Below, one piece after another: positions 1-8,582 of a stretch of 47,562 bases of DNA. The notes under the pieces were generated by a model. The model made no database searches. It was not told the DNA's origin and was given only the letters and a program-made list of their open reading frames with translations. This DNA comes from SAR324 cluster bacterium JCVI-SC AAA005. GTDB lineage: Bacteria; SAR324; NAC60-12. Made by a program: the position numbers and the translations under genes. The stretch spans positions 1 to 47,562 of the forward strand of contig AGAU01000192.1 in assembly GCA_000224765.2 (NCBI GenBank), given 5' to 3'. Numbering within the stretch: position 1 is the first letter of the stretch; each line of letters opens with the position of its first letter.

Positions 1-839
1 CCCTGCACTCAGAAATATAACAACTCCTCAATCTCACTATTTGTTGTGCTGTGAGTGAACCTATGGTCCTTCAGCACAGATTGACACGCACAGGAAGAGA
101 CTTTCGTGCACTGGCTGCTCATCTATCTCCACACTATCACCTATTTATCCCTGATACTCTTAGACGAGGTCGCTCACATTGGGCACAAGATCCAATGACA
201 GAATATACCGTCCCATTCTACGTGAAACAGGCAGTTGCCCTCTTAGAGCATTTCCAGATAAAGCGTTGTGGCTGGACCGGAACTTCGATGGTTTGGATCA
301 TAGGCATACTGCTTGGAGCCACCAGTTTGCAGAAGTACTTGGTAGGACTCCGTGATCAACGATATCGGTCGGAGTTACCCAACGGAGCGATTCGGCGGAT
401 TACCAAGTACGTTTTCAGGCACCCGACTTTCAACAATTTTCAGGAATTGAAGCAGTACTTTCAGTAGGTCTACCAGCCTTTTGGCTGGCTTAGTGATCCG
501 GAATAGCAGGAGTTGGCCGTTTCCTCAACTAGGAGAAAAGATGATGGTAGATAGACCATTCACTACGATGTACATTCATCAGAGCCCTCTGCCCAGGCAC
601 CCCAAGGGGAGATTTGTGAGAGATGCATGAGAAGATCTGTTGTTCAGTAATGATTCTTCGAGGTGAATTTTATGATAAGTCCTATTGTTGCGGAACAAAT
701 GACGACTAGAGGGCCAATGGGAAGGTTATTCACCCTTCCCAACTGTGGACATGCACCCTATTTGAACACTCCCGAATAAATCGGTCTTCTAAAGAAATTC
801 TTGCAGGAAATTTTCCACCAAGTATCCTAAACATTTGCT
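1..839 (+). pseudogene. Alpha/beta hydrolase remnant, 5' end outside the window
   Basis: Pieces of one alpha/beta hydrolase fold protein can be read along this stretch, but only by changing frame and passing stops. The middle piece (51-467) holds the LTRTGRDFRALAAHL segment after the oxyanion-hole strand and a nucleophile elbow that reads GTSMV instead of the expected GTSMGG. In the same frame the next codons are TAG at 465-467 and another stop near 513, while the reading continues as hydrolase-like sequence (VYQPFGWLSDPE). Around 670-700 the frame shifts, and 699-839 reads AEQMTTRG...CGHAPYLNTPE, a stop, then IGLLKKFL, which is the usual end of the fold with its catalytic His. Sequence before position 50 also matches the family N-terminus in another frame, so the gene began near or beyond the left edge. 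Inactive with high probability; the substrate is unknown. Confidence 0.85.
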
Positions 840-2629
840 TGTGACTGCTGTGACCAGTCACAAGCTTGACGGAGATGCTCTTTCTCTCCTTTTTCATTGA
901 GGAGTGGCGATATCTCCTCCCAAACTTGCTGGTGATAGTTCTGTAACCAATTCCATTCATCCTCTGTAAGCAACTCTTCGCAGACTAGTTTACGCTCAAA
1001 AGGGATTAGGGTCAGCGCGTCAAAGCAAAGCCACTCTTTACCATCTGGATGCTTCGGATGCTGCAAAGCTGGCTGCACAACATAGAGATTTTCCAAGCGA
1101 ATTCCTCCCCAACCCGTTCGATAGTATCCAGGCTCATTAGAAATGATCATTCCAGACTGAAAACCAACATCTCCAGCAAAGGCTGATATGCGTTGTGGCC
1201 CTTCGTGCACCCCAAGGAAAGCTCCTACGCCGTGACCAGTTCCGTGTCCGAAATCAAGTCCTTCATTCCATAATAAAGATCGAGTCACACCATCCAGCAC
1301 AGCACCATTCGTACCCGCAGGAAAAACCTGGCGGGCAAGTCGAATATGTGCTTGCAGCACCCTCGTGTAGCATCTTTGCTGCTCAGCATCAGGCTCTCCC
1401 CAGATCATCGTACGAGTTGCATCGGTTGTTCCTCCTCCGCACTGAATGCCAGAATCGACCAATAGGAATTCACCATCTGTCAGAATTTTCTCTGTACTCG
1501 GATTGCTGTAATGAACAATCGCTGCGTTGGCGCCAGCTCCAGCAATTGTTTCAAAACTCAAGTCTGCAAAATCTGGCCGTCTCTCGTAGTAGCACCTTAG
1601 CCATCTAGCATATTGTTGCTCACTTACCTTTTCACTATTCCGCTCAGCTTGCTTCAGTCTAGCAAGACTCTGAATTTTTCCAACTGCTGCCTGTCGGTGA
1701 GCGTAGCGAATACGCTGCAATTCGACCTCATTCTTTAGAGCACGCGGCATGATAACTGGACTTTCTGCTTCCAATACTTGGGCAGATTGATCTTGTAGTA
1801 GCAGCAAGGTGCCCATTGTAGCCCCTTGCGGATCCAAACACACACATGCGGAATCATCCCCTGCTAATTGCTTCAATGTAGGAGCATAGTCCTCATATGG
1901 ATGGAACGTCCAATCCGTTAGTGATTGCAATTCTACACTAGCAGGAAAATGACAAAAGCAGATTGCTTCTGTCTTGGAAATCAGCGCATAGGATTCGAAG
2001 ACTGGATTACAAGGAACATCTTTTCCGCGCAAATTAGTCAACCAGGCAATCTCATCTAGCTGAGTCAACAAGAAATGTGTAGCCCGATGCTTGTCCAATT
2101 GGTCACGCAATTCAGTCAACTTTTCTGAGGTGGAACGACCCGTCCAAGAAAGTGGCAACAAATTGGGTTCTACCCGTTCAGATATCGCAATTGATCCAGT
2201 CTGATCAACCAAGTTGCCAAGCACTGGTACCAACTCAGACTGGCAACTCAGCAGTGCCTGCGACCAACTGCGCCAACTCCGTGGGCTAACTGTGAACGGA
2301 TCTACTCCAAAACGACACCCAATCGATTGCTCTGCAAGCCATTCCATGATGTCTGGAACTCCGGTGAGTCCTAGTTTTCGGATTTCAAAATGATCTCCGC
2401 TTTGTGCATCTGCTTGAATATGATAGCGAGAATCCACAAAGAGTTGCGATCGTCCTTCTCGCAGAACGATCGCAGTACCAGCAGATCCATTGAATCCACT
2501 CAATGCTTCCAAACGACGGTGGTGTAGGGGCACATACTCGTTGAGGTGCTCATCTGTCGTTGGCACTAAATAGCCATCTAATTCAGATTCCTGAATCAAC
2601 TTCTGTAGCTGAGACAGACGACTTGACAT
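827..2629 (-). CDS. M24B aminopeptidase P (Xaa-Pro aminopeptidase) family
   Basis: Metallopeptidase of the aminopeptidase P type, expected to remove an N-terminal residue preceding proline from cytosolic peptides. The protein is 600 residues from the ATG at 2629, the usual size of the long three-domain form: two creatinase-like N-terminal domains, then a C-terminal pita-bread domain. The five dinuclear metal ligands are visible in order: Asp in LVDSGIQ, Asp in TTDATRT, His in GHGTGHGVGAF, Glu in ISNEPGYY and Glu in GIRLENLY. A TTG two codons upstream also opens the frame, but the ATG has an AAGAG sequence about eight bases ahead and is preferred. The 3' end overlaps the decayed hydrolase on the other strand by a few bases. 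No signal peptide, so cytoplasmic. Confidence 0.93.
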   Translation of the reverse strand: MSSRLSQLQKLIQESELDGYLVPTTDEHLNEYVPLHHRRLEALSGFNGSAGTAIVLREGRSQLFVDSRYHIQADAQSGDHFEIRKLGLTGVPDIMEWLAEQSIGCRFGVDPFTVSPRSWRSWSQALLSCQSELVPVLGNLVDQTGSIAISERVEPNLLPLSWTGRSTSEKLTELRDQLDKHRATHFLLTQLDEIAWLTNLRGKDVPCNPVFESYALISKTEAICFCHFPASVELQSLTDWTFHPYEDYAPTLKQLAGDDSACVCLDPQGATMGTLLLLQDQSAQVLEAESPVIMPRALKNEVELQRIRYAHRQAAVGKIQSLARLKQAERNSEKVSEQQYARWLRCYYERRPDFADLSFETIAGAGANAAIVHYSNPSTEKILTDGEFLLVDSGIQCGGGTTDATRTMIWGEPDAEQQRCYTRVLQAHIRLARQVFPAGTNGAVLDGVTRSLLWNEGLDFGHGTGHGVGAFLGVHEGPQRISAFAGDVGFQSGMIISNEPGYYRTGWGGIRLENLYVVQPALQHPKHPDGKEWLCFDALTLIPFERKLVCEELLTEDEWNWLQNYHQQVWEEISPLLNEKGEKEHLRQACDWSQQSQANV

Positions 2630-2660
2630 TTGCAAAACTCTTTTGATTTGCGACTAGTTT

Positions 2661-2688
2661 ATGTTGGCCTCGAAGGCCAACATTTTTT
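2661..2688 (+). terminator. Perfect 10-bp hairpin followed by T6
   Basis: The arms ATGTTGGCCT (2661-2670) and AGGCCAACAT (2674-2683) are exact reverse complements around a CGA loop, and TTTTTT follows on the plus strand. By shape this is an intrinsic terminator for plus-strand transcription, but there is no recognisable plus-strand gene for about 1.8 kb upstream. Read on the minus strand, where both flanking genes lie, the hairpin is preceded by A residues and lacks a U-tract. It may stop antisense transcripts entering the gene at 2707, or be a structural element between the two minus-strand genes. Confidence 0.55.
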
Positions 2689-2706
2689 GGGGAATGTGAG
2701 GAAAAA

Positions 2707-3135
2707 TCAGAACAGTTTGATCGGTGATTTAACACCTTCGGTAGGATAGCGTGGGCGTGGGCGACTGGATGGGCGTGTCCCATATTCTGGTTTCACTCTG
2801 AATGGATTGAAGTTCCGTCGATGAGTATCATCATCTTCCAACACCGAGCGTCGGAGTGACCTGTAATTAAGAGGGTAAATCGGCGGACTTCCAGTATTGC
2901 TCTCCACCATGCTGTTAACTGAACGGCCTCTACGAACCTCAGCTCGGTATGCTTGATCATAGTAACCACTTTGATAACCAGCACGAGACTGTGTTCGATG
3001 CTGCTGAAGCTGCTCATAGTTAATGGTTGGGCCCCGCGGCGCCATTGGCTTTCCACCAGTTATTCTCCGCGCTTCGGCTTCCTGTACTCCAAAATAGAGT
3101 AAACCAAAGCACATCCACACAATCCATGATTTCAT
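2707..3135 (-). CDS. Small secreted Arg-rich protein, unknown function
   Basis: Not recognised. Starting at the ATG at 3135 the protein is 142 residues and opens with a clean signal peptide (MKSWIVWMCFGLLYFGVQEAEA) with a likely cut after AEA. The mature part is rich in Arg, Tyr, Pro and Ser, has no Cys, and looks largely disordered (RPSSRPRPRYPTEG near the end). The frame is open 24 codons further upstream, but that would bury the signal peptide, so the internal ATG, preceded by a GAGA-type ribosome site, is preferred. It sits between the M24 peptidase and the miaB group on the same strand, separated from the former by the hairpin at 2661. Probably a periplasmic or envelope protein. Confidence 0.6.
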   Translation of the reverse strand: MKSWIVWMCFGLLYFGVQEAEARRITGGKPMAPRGPTINYEQLQQHRTQSRAGYQSGYYDQAYRAEVRRGRSVNSMVESNTGSPPIYPLNYRSLRRSVLEDDDTHRRNFNPFRVKPEYGTRPSSRPRPRYPTEGVKSPIKLF

Positions 3136-3226
3136 AATTTTATCTCTTTTCTCTAGTTTCAGATTTATGATAAGAGATGTGCAAATATCAAACAAATATT
3201 TTAACATCTTCTTCCATTGAAGATGT

Positions 3227-3823
3227 TTAGGTTAGACTACGAATCAAATCAATAGCCCATTCCTCTTCCTGATAAGCAGAAGAATTTGCGGCCACACCAC
3301 CCTGCGAAATCAGAATTTCAGGGGCTTGGTCCAGTGGGGGCTGTGTGGGCTTAATACGCTTCACTACTGTGCTAGGAACTATCATCTGGACGTCTTCTTC
3401 GCGCAACGTCTGGATCATCTCACGCATCTTATAGCTGCGCATCAACTGCCCCAATATGCGTTTGGTGTACAGATCCAGAAGATTGGGCCCCTCACGATGG
3501 AAAAGCGCAAACCATTGTAAAGAATCTTGGGTGTGGATCATCGCTGTACCATTGAAAAGCGGAAGGAAGGTCGCTGGCACCTCATCATTCCAAGCAATCA
3601 ATGTACAGTCGCCAAAAGCCTGTTCTGGCGTAGCACGGGTGTCTAAAAGAGCTTGAAGCAACTGCGGGGCAATATTGGGATAGGGCGTCAACAGGTTTCG
3701 CAGATGATCACGGCGATTTCCTTGTTGCCAGGCTTCTACACAATGCGCCTCACACTCTCCATCGACATGGCAGATTGGACAAACGAGATCTATTCGACTG
3801 GCGATCTGAAGTTGATTCATCAT
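3227..3823 (-). CDS. Hypothetical Cys/His-cluster protein coupled to miaB
   Basis: Not recognised as a named family. 198 residues, soluble, without signal peptide. Residues 15-29 carry a dense Cys/His cluster (CPICHVDGECEAHC) that looks able to bind a metal; the rest is mixed alpha/beta with a hydrophobic middle. Its ATG overlaps the miaB stop as ATGA (3820-3823), so translation is probably coupled to MiaB. A second ATG follows directly (ATGATG), so the exact start is ambiguous by one codon. The coupling suggests a role near MiaB, for instance in iron-sulfur or RNA-related work, but this is only context. Confidence 0.75.
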   Translation of the reverse strand: MMNQLQIASRIDLVCPICHVDGECEAHCVEAWQQGNRRDHLRNLLTPYPNIAPQLLQALLDTRATPEQAFGDCTLIAWNDEVPATFLPLFNGTAMIHTQDSLQWFALFHREGPNLLDLYTKRILGQLMRSYKMREMIQTLREEDVQMIVPSTVVKRIKPTQPPLDQAPEILISQGGVAANSSAYQEEEWAIDLIRSLT

Positions 3824-5160
3824 TTTGATAGTGGTTCTGCTTCCAACAGGTAGGTTTTGGCTCCAGTGATCTGAACTGGCACTAATTCTCCTGGCTCAGC
3901 GTCACAGTTGGCAATCACAACCGAGTGGTAGCCTCGACTCCTTCCGTTGAGCCGACTTGGATCCTTTAAATAGGGGCCTTCGACCAAAACCTCCTGCAAA
4001 CTACCGATCAAAGCCTTAGTTTTTGCTTTCACAATCGGCTCCTGTAACTCCAATAGCCGGCGTAATCTCTCGACCTTGACCTCTTCTGGCAATTGTCCTG
4101 AATATGCCGCTGCAGGTGTCTCTGGCCGTGGAGAATACTTAAATGCAAAGATCTGGTCGTAATGAACGGTTTGGATTGCTTGCAAAGTCTGTTCGAAATC
4201 CTCTTCTGTTTCTCCAGGAAAACCAACAATCATGTCGGTTGACAACGTTCCCTGTGGTACGTAACGGCGATACAAAGCGACTTTTTCCAGATATTTTTCC
4301 AAGGTATACCAGCGACGCATTCGACGCAGTACACGATCTGAACCTGACTGCAGAGGTAGGTGGAGTTGTTCACATAGACTTGGTAACTCAGCAAATCCTT
4401 CCGCAAGTTCTTCTCGAAAATCTTTGGGATGTGGTGATGTAAATCTTATGCGTTGCAGCTTTTCAATCTTGTCCATTCGCCTTAGCAATTCGATAAAATC
4501 GACACCATCTGCCTTGTACGAATTGACGTTCTGCCCAAGTAAACAAATTTCACGAACTCCCTGAGTAACTAGATTTCTAGCTTCCTGCAAAATATTTTCT
4601 GGTTCCCGACTCACCTCTAAACCCCGCGTCACAGGGACAACACAAAAAGAGCAAAAATTATTACACCCTTTCGTGATCGCAAGATGAGCCTTTAGGTTAG
4701 CTCCTTTTGATAAAGAAACTTCCTCTGGGATAAAATTTCTGACTTTTTGACGAGGAGCTACACGATTTGTCCTTGCGATACGCTCTCCCTGATCAACTTC
4801 TGCTAAGAGTTCAGGGAGTTCGAATAGATTATCTGTACCAAAGACCAAATCAACACTACGTTCTCTTGCAAGAATTTGCTGACCTTCCTGTTGGGCAACA
4901 CACCCACCAACTCCAATTTTTAGCTTAGGATTAGCTTGCTTCAGTTTCCGTAGCCGGCCTAGCAAGCTATAGACTTTTTGCTCTGCCTTATTTCTAACAG
5001 AGCAGGTGTTAAGCAGAATCAAGTCGGCTTCTCCAGCCTCATCTGTGTACTGATAATTTTCCTGATTCAAGATTTCAAGCATTTTATCGCTATCGTACTC
5101 GTTCATCTGACAACCAAAGGTTGCTATGTGCACCTTACGTTTAGGCAAAGTCGATTTCAT
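3820..5160 (-). CDS. miaB: tRNA-2-methylthio-N6-dimethylallyladenosine synthase MiaB
   Basis: Radical-SAM methylthiotransferase that converts i6A37 to ms2i6A37 in tRNAs reading UNN codons. The 446 residues are the normal length. The N-terminal UPF0004 domain has the three Cys ligands of the auxiliary 4Fe-4S cluster (FGCQMNEYDSD, NTCSVRNKAEQ, GGCVAQQ). The radical SAM domain has CNNFCSFC (CxxxCxxC), and a TRAM domain ends the protein. The QMNEYDSDKM and NTCSVR wording separates it from RimO and MtaB. It follows the hypothetical gene at 5184 by 23 bases and overlaps the downstream gene by four bases, so the three probably form one operon. Confidence 0.97.
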   Translation of the reverse strand: MKSTLPKRKVHIATFGCQMNEYDSDKMLEILNQENYQYTDEAGEADLILLNTCSVRNKAEQKVYSLLGRLRKLKQANPKLKIGVGGCVAQQEGQQILARERSVDLVFGTDNLFELPELLAEVDQGERIARTNRVAPRQKVRNFIPEEVSLSKGANLKAHLAITKGCNNFCSFCVVPVTRGLEVSREPENILQEARNLVTQGVREICLLGQNVNSYKADGVDFIELLRRMDKIEKLQRIRFTSPHPKDFREELAEGFAELPSLCEQLHLPLQSGSDRVLRRMRRWYTLEKYLEKVALYRRYVPQGTLSTDMIVGFPGETEEDFEQTLQAIQTVHYDQIFAFKYSPRPETPAAAYSGQLPEEVKVERLRRLLELQEPIVKAKTKALIGSLQEVLVEGPYLKDPSRLNGRSRGYHSVVIANCDAEPGELVPVQITGAKTYLLEAEPLSK

Positions 5161-5183
5161 GAAGTAGTCAAATTAGTTAGGTA

Positions 5184-5579
5184 TTAGGCTAGTTCAACAG
5201 GCTGTAACGGACTTAGGTCCATTTCTACGGCACAGATAGAGCATGCTATGTCCTGCAGATCTTGAGGATATTCCACATAATGAGACTTACCATTATTTTG
5301 CCAGAGTGTCTCCTCGAGCTGTAAGCCGTGGGCCGTTGGACGGACAAACTCATACCACTCCATGCGATACAAGTTCTGCAAGCTTTTCAGCACAAAGTAT
5401 TGGTCACTTTCGTTCCTGAATCCACGATCAGGTTGAGCCACTGCTTTCGACTCCTCAGTACGTTCTAAGATCGCCCTAAAATCGAATTTACCCCATAAGA
5501 AATGAACCGAAGGCATGACGGGATCGTGATCAACTTTAAAAACGAAATAGTTTTGACGCCGGAATGTATAAGAATTCAA
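5184..5579 (-). CDS. Hypothetical protein upstream of miaB
   Basis: Not recognised. 131 residues, acidic, with many Tyr/Phe in the first third and two Cys near the end (IACSICAVEMDL). The longest frame begins with TTG at 5579, preceded by AAAAAGG five bases away; the first in-frame ATG is 21 codons in and would delete a well-formed start of the fold, so TTG is preferred. No signal peptide or membrane segment. It is the first gene of the miaB unit and faces away from the transglycosylase gene at 5790, so its promoter must lie in 5580-5789. Confidence 0.65.
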   Translation of the reverse strand: MNSYTFRRQNYFVFKVDHDPVMPSVHFLWGKFDFRAILERTEESKAVAQPDRGFRNESDQYFVLKSLQNLYRMEWYEFVRPTAHGLQLEETLWQNNGKSHYVEYPQDLQDIACSICAVEMDLSPLQPVELA

Positions 5580-5789
5580 TGTGGCCTTTTTTACTCAAGT
5601 ACCAGTGGATTCGAATTTGATTAAATTGACCTAATGGATCTCTTTTTTGCAAGAAAAACTTTAGTCAACAAGCTGAACTACAGTGAAAAACTCTTTTCTC
5701 TTTTGTGTCATTTATCTTGCAAGAAATCAGGTATATAGGAATGATTTTTTAGTTAATCTTTTCATAAAAATGCTCTCTTCAAAGAGACA
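5580..5789. promoter_or_regulatory. Divergent intergenic region with a 10-bp direct repeat
   Basis: AT-rich space between the miaB unit (leftward) and the transglycosylase gene (rightward); both promoters must lie here. The decamer TTGCAAGAAA occurs at 5647-5656 and again at 5717-5726, 70 bp apart in the same orientation, which could be a pair of regulator sites or chance in AT-rich DNA. No convincing -35/-10 pair stands out. An AAAGAGA sequence just before the ATG at 5790 is the likely ribosome site of the rightward gene. Confidence 0.4.
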
Positions 5790-7667
5790 ATGACACTTCG
5801 CTCACTGCAATTCCTAATTCTGCTAATAATCTTTTGGTGGGGTTCTCCAACACCCAGTTCCGGAGAATCCTCAAACCAGATCAGCACAGGCAAAGGGAAA
5901 CCTTCGCTCCAGGCCATTGCAAATCAAAGATATTACGACATTCCTATCAAGCTCAATAAGCGAGTGCAACAAATGCTACGCTACTACACTGAGCGCAAGC
6001 ATTCCATTCTTAATCGTGGACTTGCTCGTTCTGGGCGATACATGGATATGTTCCGCAGAGAACTACGAGCTTGGGGCCTTCCACAGGACTTGGTGTTCGT
6101 TGTTGCAGTGGAAAGTAACTTCAATGAACGCTCTGTCTCAGTCAAGCAGGCAGTTGGGCTCTGGCAGTTCATGTCAACTACGGCACAACAATATCAGCTT
6201 AGGGTAGATCCTTGGATTGATCAACGCAGAGATCCACTCAAAGCGACACGCGCTGCCGCACAGCACTTCAAATACCTTTACAAAATTTTTGGTGATTGGG
6301 AACTTGTTCTGGCAGCCTATAACGCTGGTGAAGGAAGAGTTCAGCGTGCGGTGAAACGAGCTAAGCAGCAAAAAAAACCAGCTGATTTCTGGTCGCTATC
6401 TTTACCTCGGGAAACGCGGAGCTATGTCCCAGCAATCATGGCTACTGCAATCATCTACAAGAACTTAGATTATTTCGGAATCACTGGTGTTGCACTAGAA
6501 CCTCCAATGGAACAGTCACAGTTCCAAGTACCTGTCGACTTCTCCTTCCAAGAAGTCGCTCAGCGTGCAGGAATGCCGCTAGACGAATTACTCACCTACA
6601 ATATGGCATATCTCCGAGAGATGCCGCCCATCGATCAGAAACATTACACTATCTACCTTCCACAGAAATATCAGCCTGCACTATGGCAATCTCTTCGCCA
6701 GTATGGTGAGCCTTCTTCCCACTGGCTCCAGCACTACAACAGTATGCTGCAAGACACTCCGGAGAATCTACAAACTCTTGAGCGCCACGGTGATTTGAAA
6801 TATGTACGTGTACAGCGAGGTGAGAATTTATCGACAATTTCGCGCAAATATAACACAACCATCACAAGGCTACTACGCTGGAACCGAGTTCCTAAAAATC
6901 AGCTTCTACAGGTTGGACAACGCCTCAAGATGTATGTTGTCAATCGTAAGGTTTTGGAAGACGTTCGAGAAAAAAATCAAAACTTGGAAGAGCGCATCCA
7001 TGGGACACAGTTTGTTATTCGGGTTCCCAAAGGAGCAACACTATCCGAACTGGCAGAGCGATACCACACAAACATCAAAGAGCTAATGACAATCAATCGC
7101 TTACGCTCACCGATGGATCTGCAAGCTGGTCAGTCACTAAAGATTTATGCTCGCCCAAAAACGATTCAAGTTCCCAAAGGAGCAACACTATCCAACTTAG
7201 CACAACGCTATGATGTTTCTGTTAAGGAGTTGATGGCTTGGAATAATCTTGCTGCTCCTAATGCTCTGCAGGCGAACCAAACTTTAATCATTGCTCCACC
7301 ACCCGCACCAACCCCTCAACAACTTGTTCAGGAAAAACAGGTAAGAATCAGGGTTCCCAAGGGAGCAACCCTCTCTGAACTGGCAGAACGCTATAATGTG
7401 ACCGTCAGCAAGTTGATGGAATGGAACAATCTGAAAAGATCTGATTCACTACTTGCAGGACAACAACTCACCGTATTTAGAGAAATCACACAAAACAACA
7501 AAGCAACCCACCGAATTATCCAGGTGCGCATGGGTGATACTCTCTGGGATATTGCTAGAGAACACCAGACTTCTGTTGAGCAACTCTTAGTTCTCAATGA
7601 TCTTGAAGGAAACGAACCATTACGACTTAACCAAAAGCTGAAGGTACCTGTCCGACCAGGTATTTGA
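5790..7667 (+). CDS. MltD-like lytic murein transglycosylase with five LysM repeats
   Basis: Cleaves the MurNAc-GlcNAc bond of peptidoglycan to give 1,6-anhydro ends; acts in the periplasm. 625 residues: signal peptide at about 1-25, then a Slt-type catalytic domain at about 90-210 with the catalytic Glu at residue 108 (VAVESNFN) and family motifs AVGLWQFM and AAYNAGEGR. Five LysM peptidoglycan-binding repeats follow from about residue 338 to the end, each starting V-x-x-G-x-x-L. Repeats 2, 3 and 4 start with the same VPKGATLS block and are nearly identical in DNA there, so they look recently duplicated. E. coli MltD usually has two LysM modules, so the tail is long here. argB follows 45 bp downstream. 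Confidence 0.93.
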   Translation: MTLRSLQFLILLIIFWWGSPTPSSGESSNQISTGKGKPSLQAIANQRYYDIPIKLNKRVQQMLRYYTERKHSILNRGLARSGRYMDMFRRELRAWGLPQDLVFVVAVESNFNERSVSVKQAVGLWQFMSTTAQQYQLRVDPWIDQRRDPLKATRAAAQHFKYLYKIFGDWELVLAAYNAGEGRVQRAVKRAKQQKKPADFWSLSLPRETRSYVPAIMATAIIYKNLDYFGITGVALEPPMEQSQFQVPVDFSFQEVAQRAGMPLDELLTYNMAYLREMPPIDQKHYTIYLPQKYQPALWQSLRQYGEPSSHWLQHYNSMLQDTPENLQTLERHGDLKYVRVQRGENLSTISRKYNTTITRLLRWNRVPKNQLLQVGQRLKMYVVNRKVLEDVREKNQNLEERIHGTQFVIRVPKGATLSELAERYHTNIKELMTINRLRSPMDLQAGQSLKIYARPKTIQVPKGATLSNLAQRYDVSVKELMAWNNLAAPNALQANQTLIIAPPPAPTPQQLVQEKQVRIRVPKGATLSELAERYNVTVSKLMEWNNLKRSDSLLAGQQLTVFREITQNNKATHRIIQVRMGDTLWDIAREHQTSVEQLLVLNDLEGNEPLRLNQKLKVPVRPGI

Positions 7668-7712
7668 ACATATACATAGTCCTTCTTTTTCTCGTCTCAT
7701 TCGAAATCCCCG

Positions 7713-8573
7713 ATGAAAATCAGCCATCAGGATAAGAAAAATCTACTGATCGAGGCTCTATCTTACATTCAGCGCTTCCGTAACCAGATCATCGTCATCA
7801 AATACGGAGGAGCCGCAATGATCGAGGAAGCTCTGAGAACCAGCTTTGCCCAAGACATTGTACTGTTGCAGTCCTTGGGAATGCGGCCGGTCGTTGTGCA
7901 TGGTGGTGGTCCAGAAGTATCGAAGGTGATCCAGAGCCTAGGCCAGAAAGTATCATTCGTTGATGGATTGAGAGTAACTTCCGCAGAAAATTTGAAGGTC
8001 GCTGAAATGGTGCTCTCAGGAAACCTCAATAAAGGGATTATTACTCATTTACAGACTTTTGGGGGAAAGGCCGTTGGCCTTAGTGGGAAGGATGGAAATC
8101 TGATTCAGGCCGACAAGAAAAAACTCGCCAGTGGCATCGACCTTGGCTATGTGGGAACTATCAGACAAATCAATCCTGAACTGCTGCACCTACTGATTCG
8201 AGAGCAGTTTATTCCGGTTATCTCGCCAATAGGGATGGGGAGCAGCGGTGAGACCTACAACATCAATGCAGATACTGTCGCAGCTGCAATTGCAGTTGCG
8301 TTAGAAGCACGCAAGGTGATTTTCATGACTGATGTTGATGGGGTGCTATCAGATGGAAAAGAGTTAATTTCTTATCTAAACACGGCCACTGCAGAAGACT
8401 TGATCGCAAACAAGGTGATTTCAGGAGGTATGGTCCCTAAAACTCAGGCAGCGTTGGATTGCGTTAAAGCTAACGTTCGTTCAGCTCACATCATTAACGG
8501 AACAGACCCGCATTCTGTAATTGCTGAGCTGTTTACTGATCAAGGAATTGGAACGCAGATTGTGAAGGGCTGA
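7713..8573 (+). CDS. argB: Acetylglutamate kinase
   Basis: Second step of arginine synthesis: phosphorylates N-acetylglutamate with ATP in the cytosol. 286 residues, normal length. Amino-acid kinase fold motifs are visible: VIKYGGAAM for the N-terminal Lys/Gly loop, VVVHGGGPEVS for substrate binding, then VGLSGKDGNLI and the ATP-site stretch IFMTDVDGVL with SGGMVPKTQAAL. The ATG at 7713 is used because it gives the normal N-terminus; no strong Shine-Dalgarno precedes it. No other arg gene is in the window. It ends nine bases before the 3' end of the convergent L,D-transpeptidase gene. Confidence 0.97.
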   Translation: MKISHQDKKNLLIEALSYIQRFRNQIIVIKYGGAAMIEEALRTSFAQDIVLLQSLGMRPVVVHGGGPEVSKVIQSLGQKVSFVDGLRVTSAENLKVAEMVLSGNLNKGIITHLQTFGGKAVGLSGKDGNLIQADKKKLASGIDLGYVGTIRQINPELLHLLIREQFIPVISPIGMGSSGETYNINADTVAAAIAVALEARKVIFMTDVDGVLSDGKELISYLNTATAEDLIANKVISGGMVPKTQAALDCVKANVRSAHIINGTDPHSVIAELFTDQGIGTQIVKG

Positions 8574-8582
8574 AAGAGGGGC

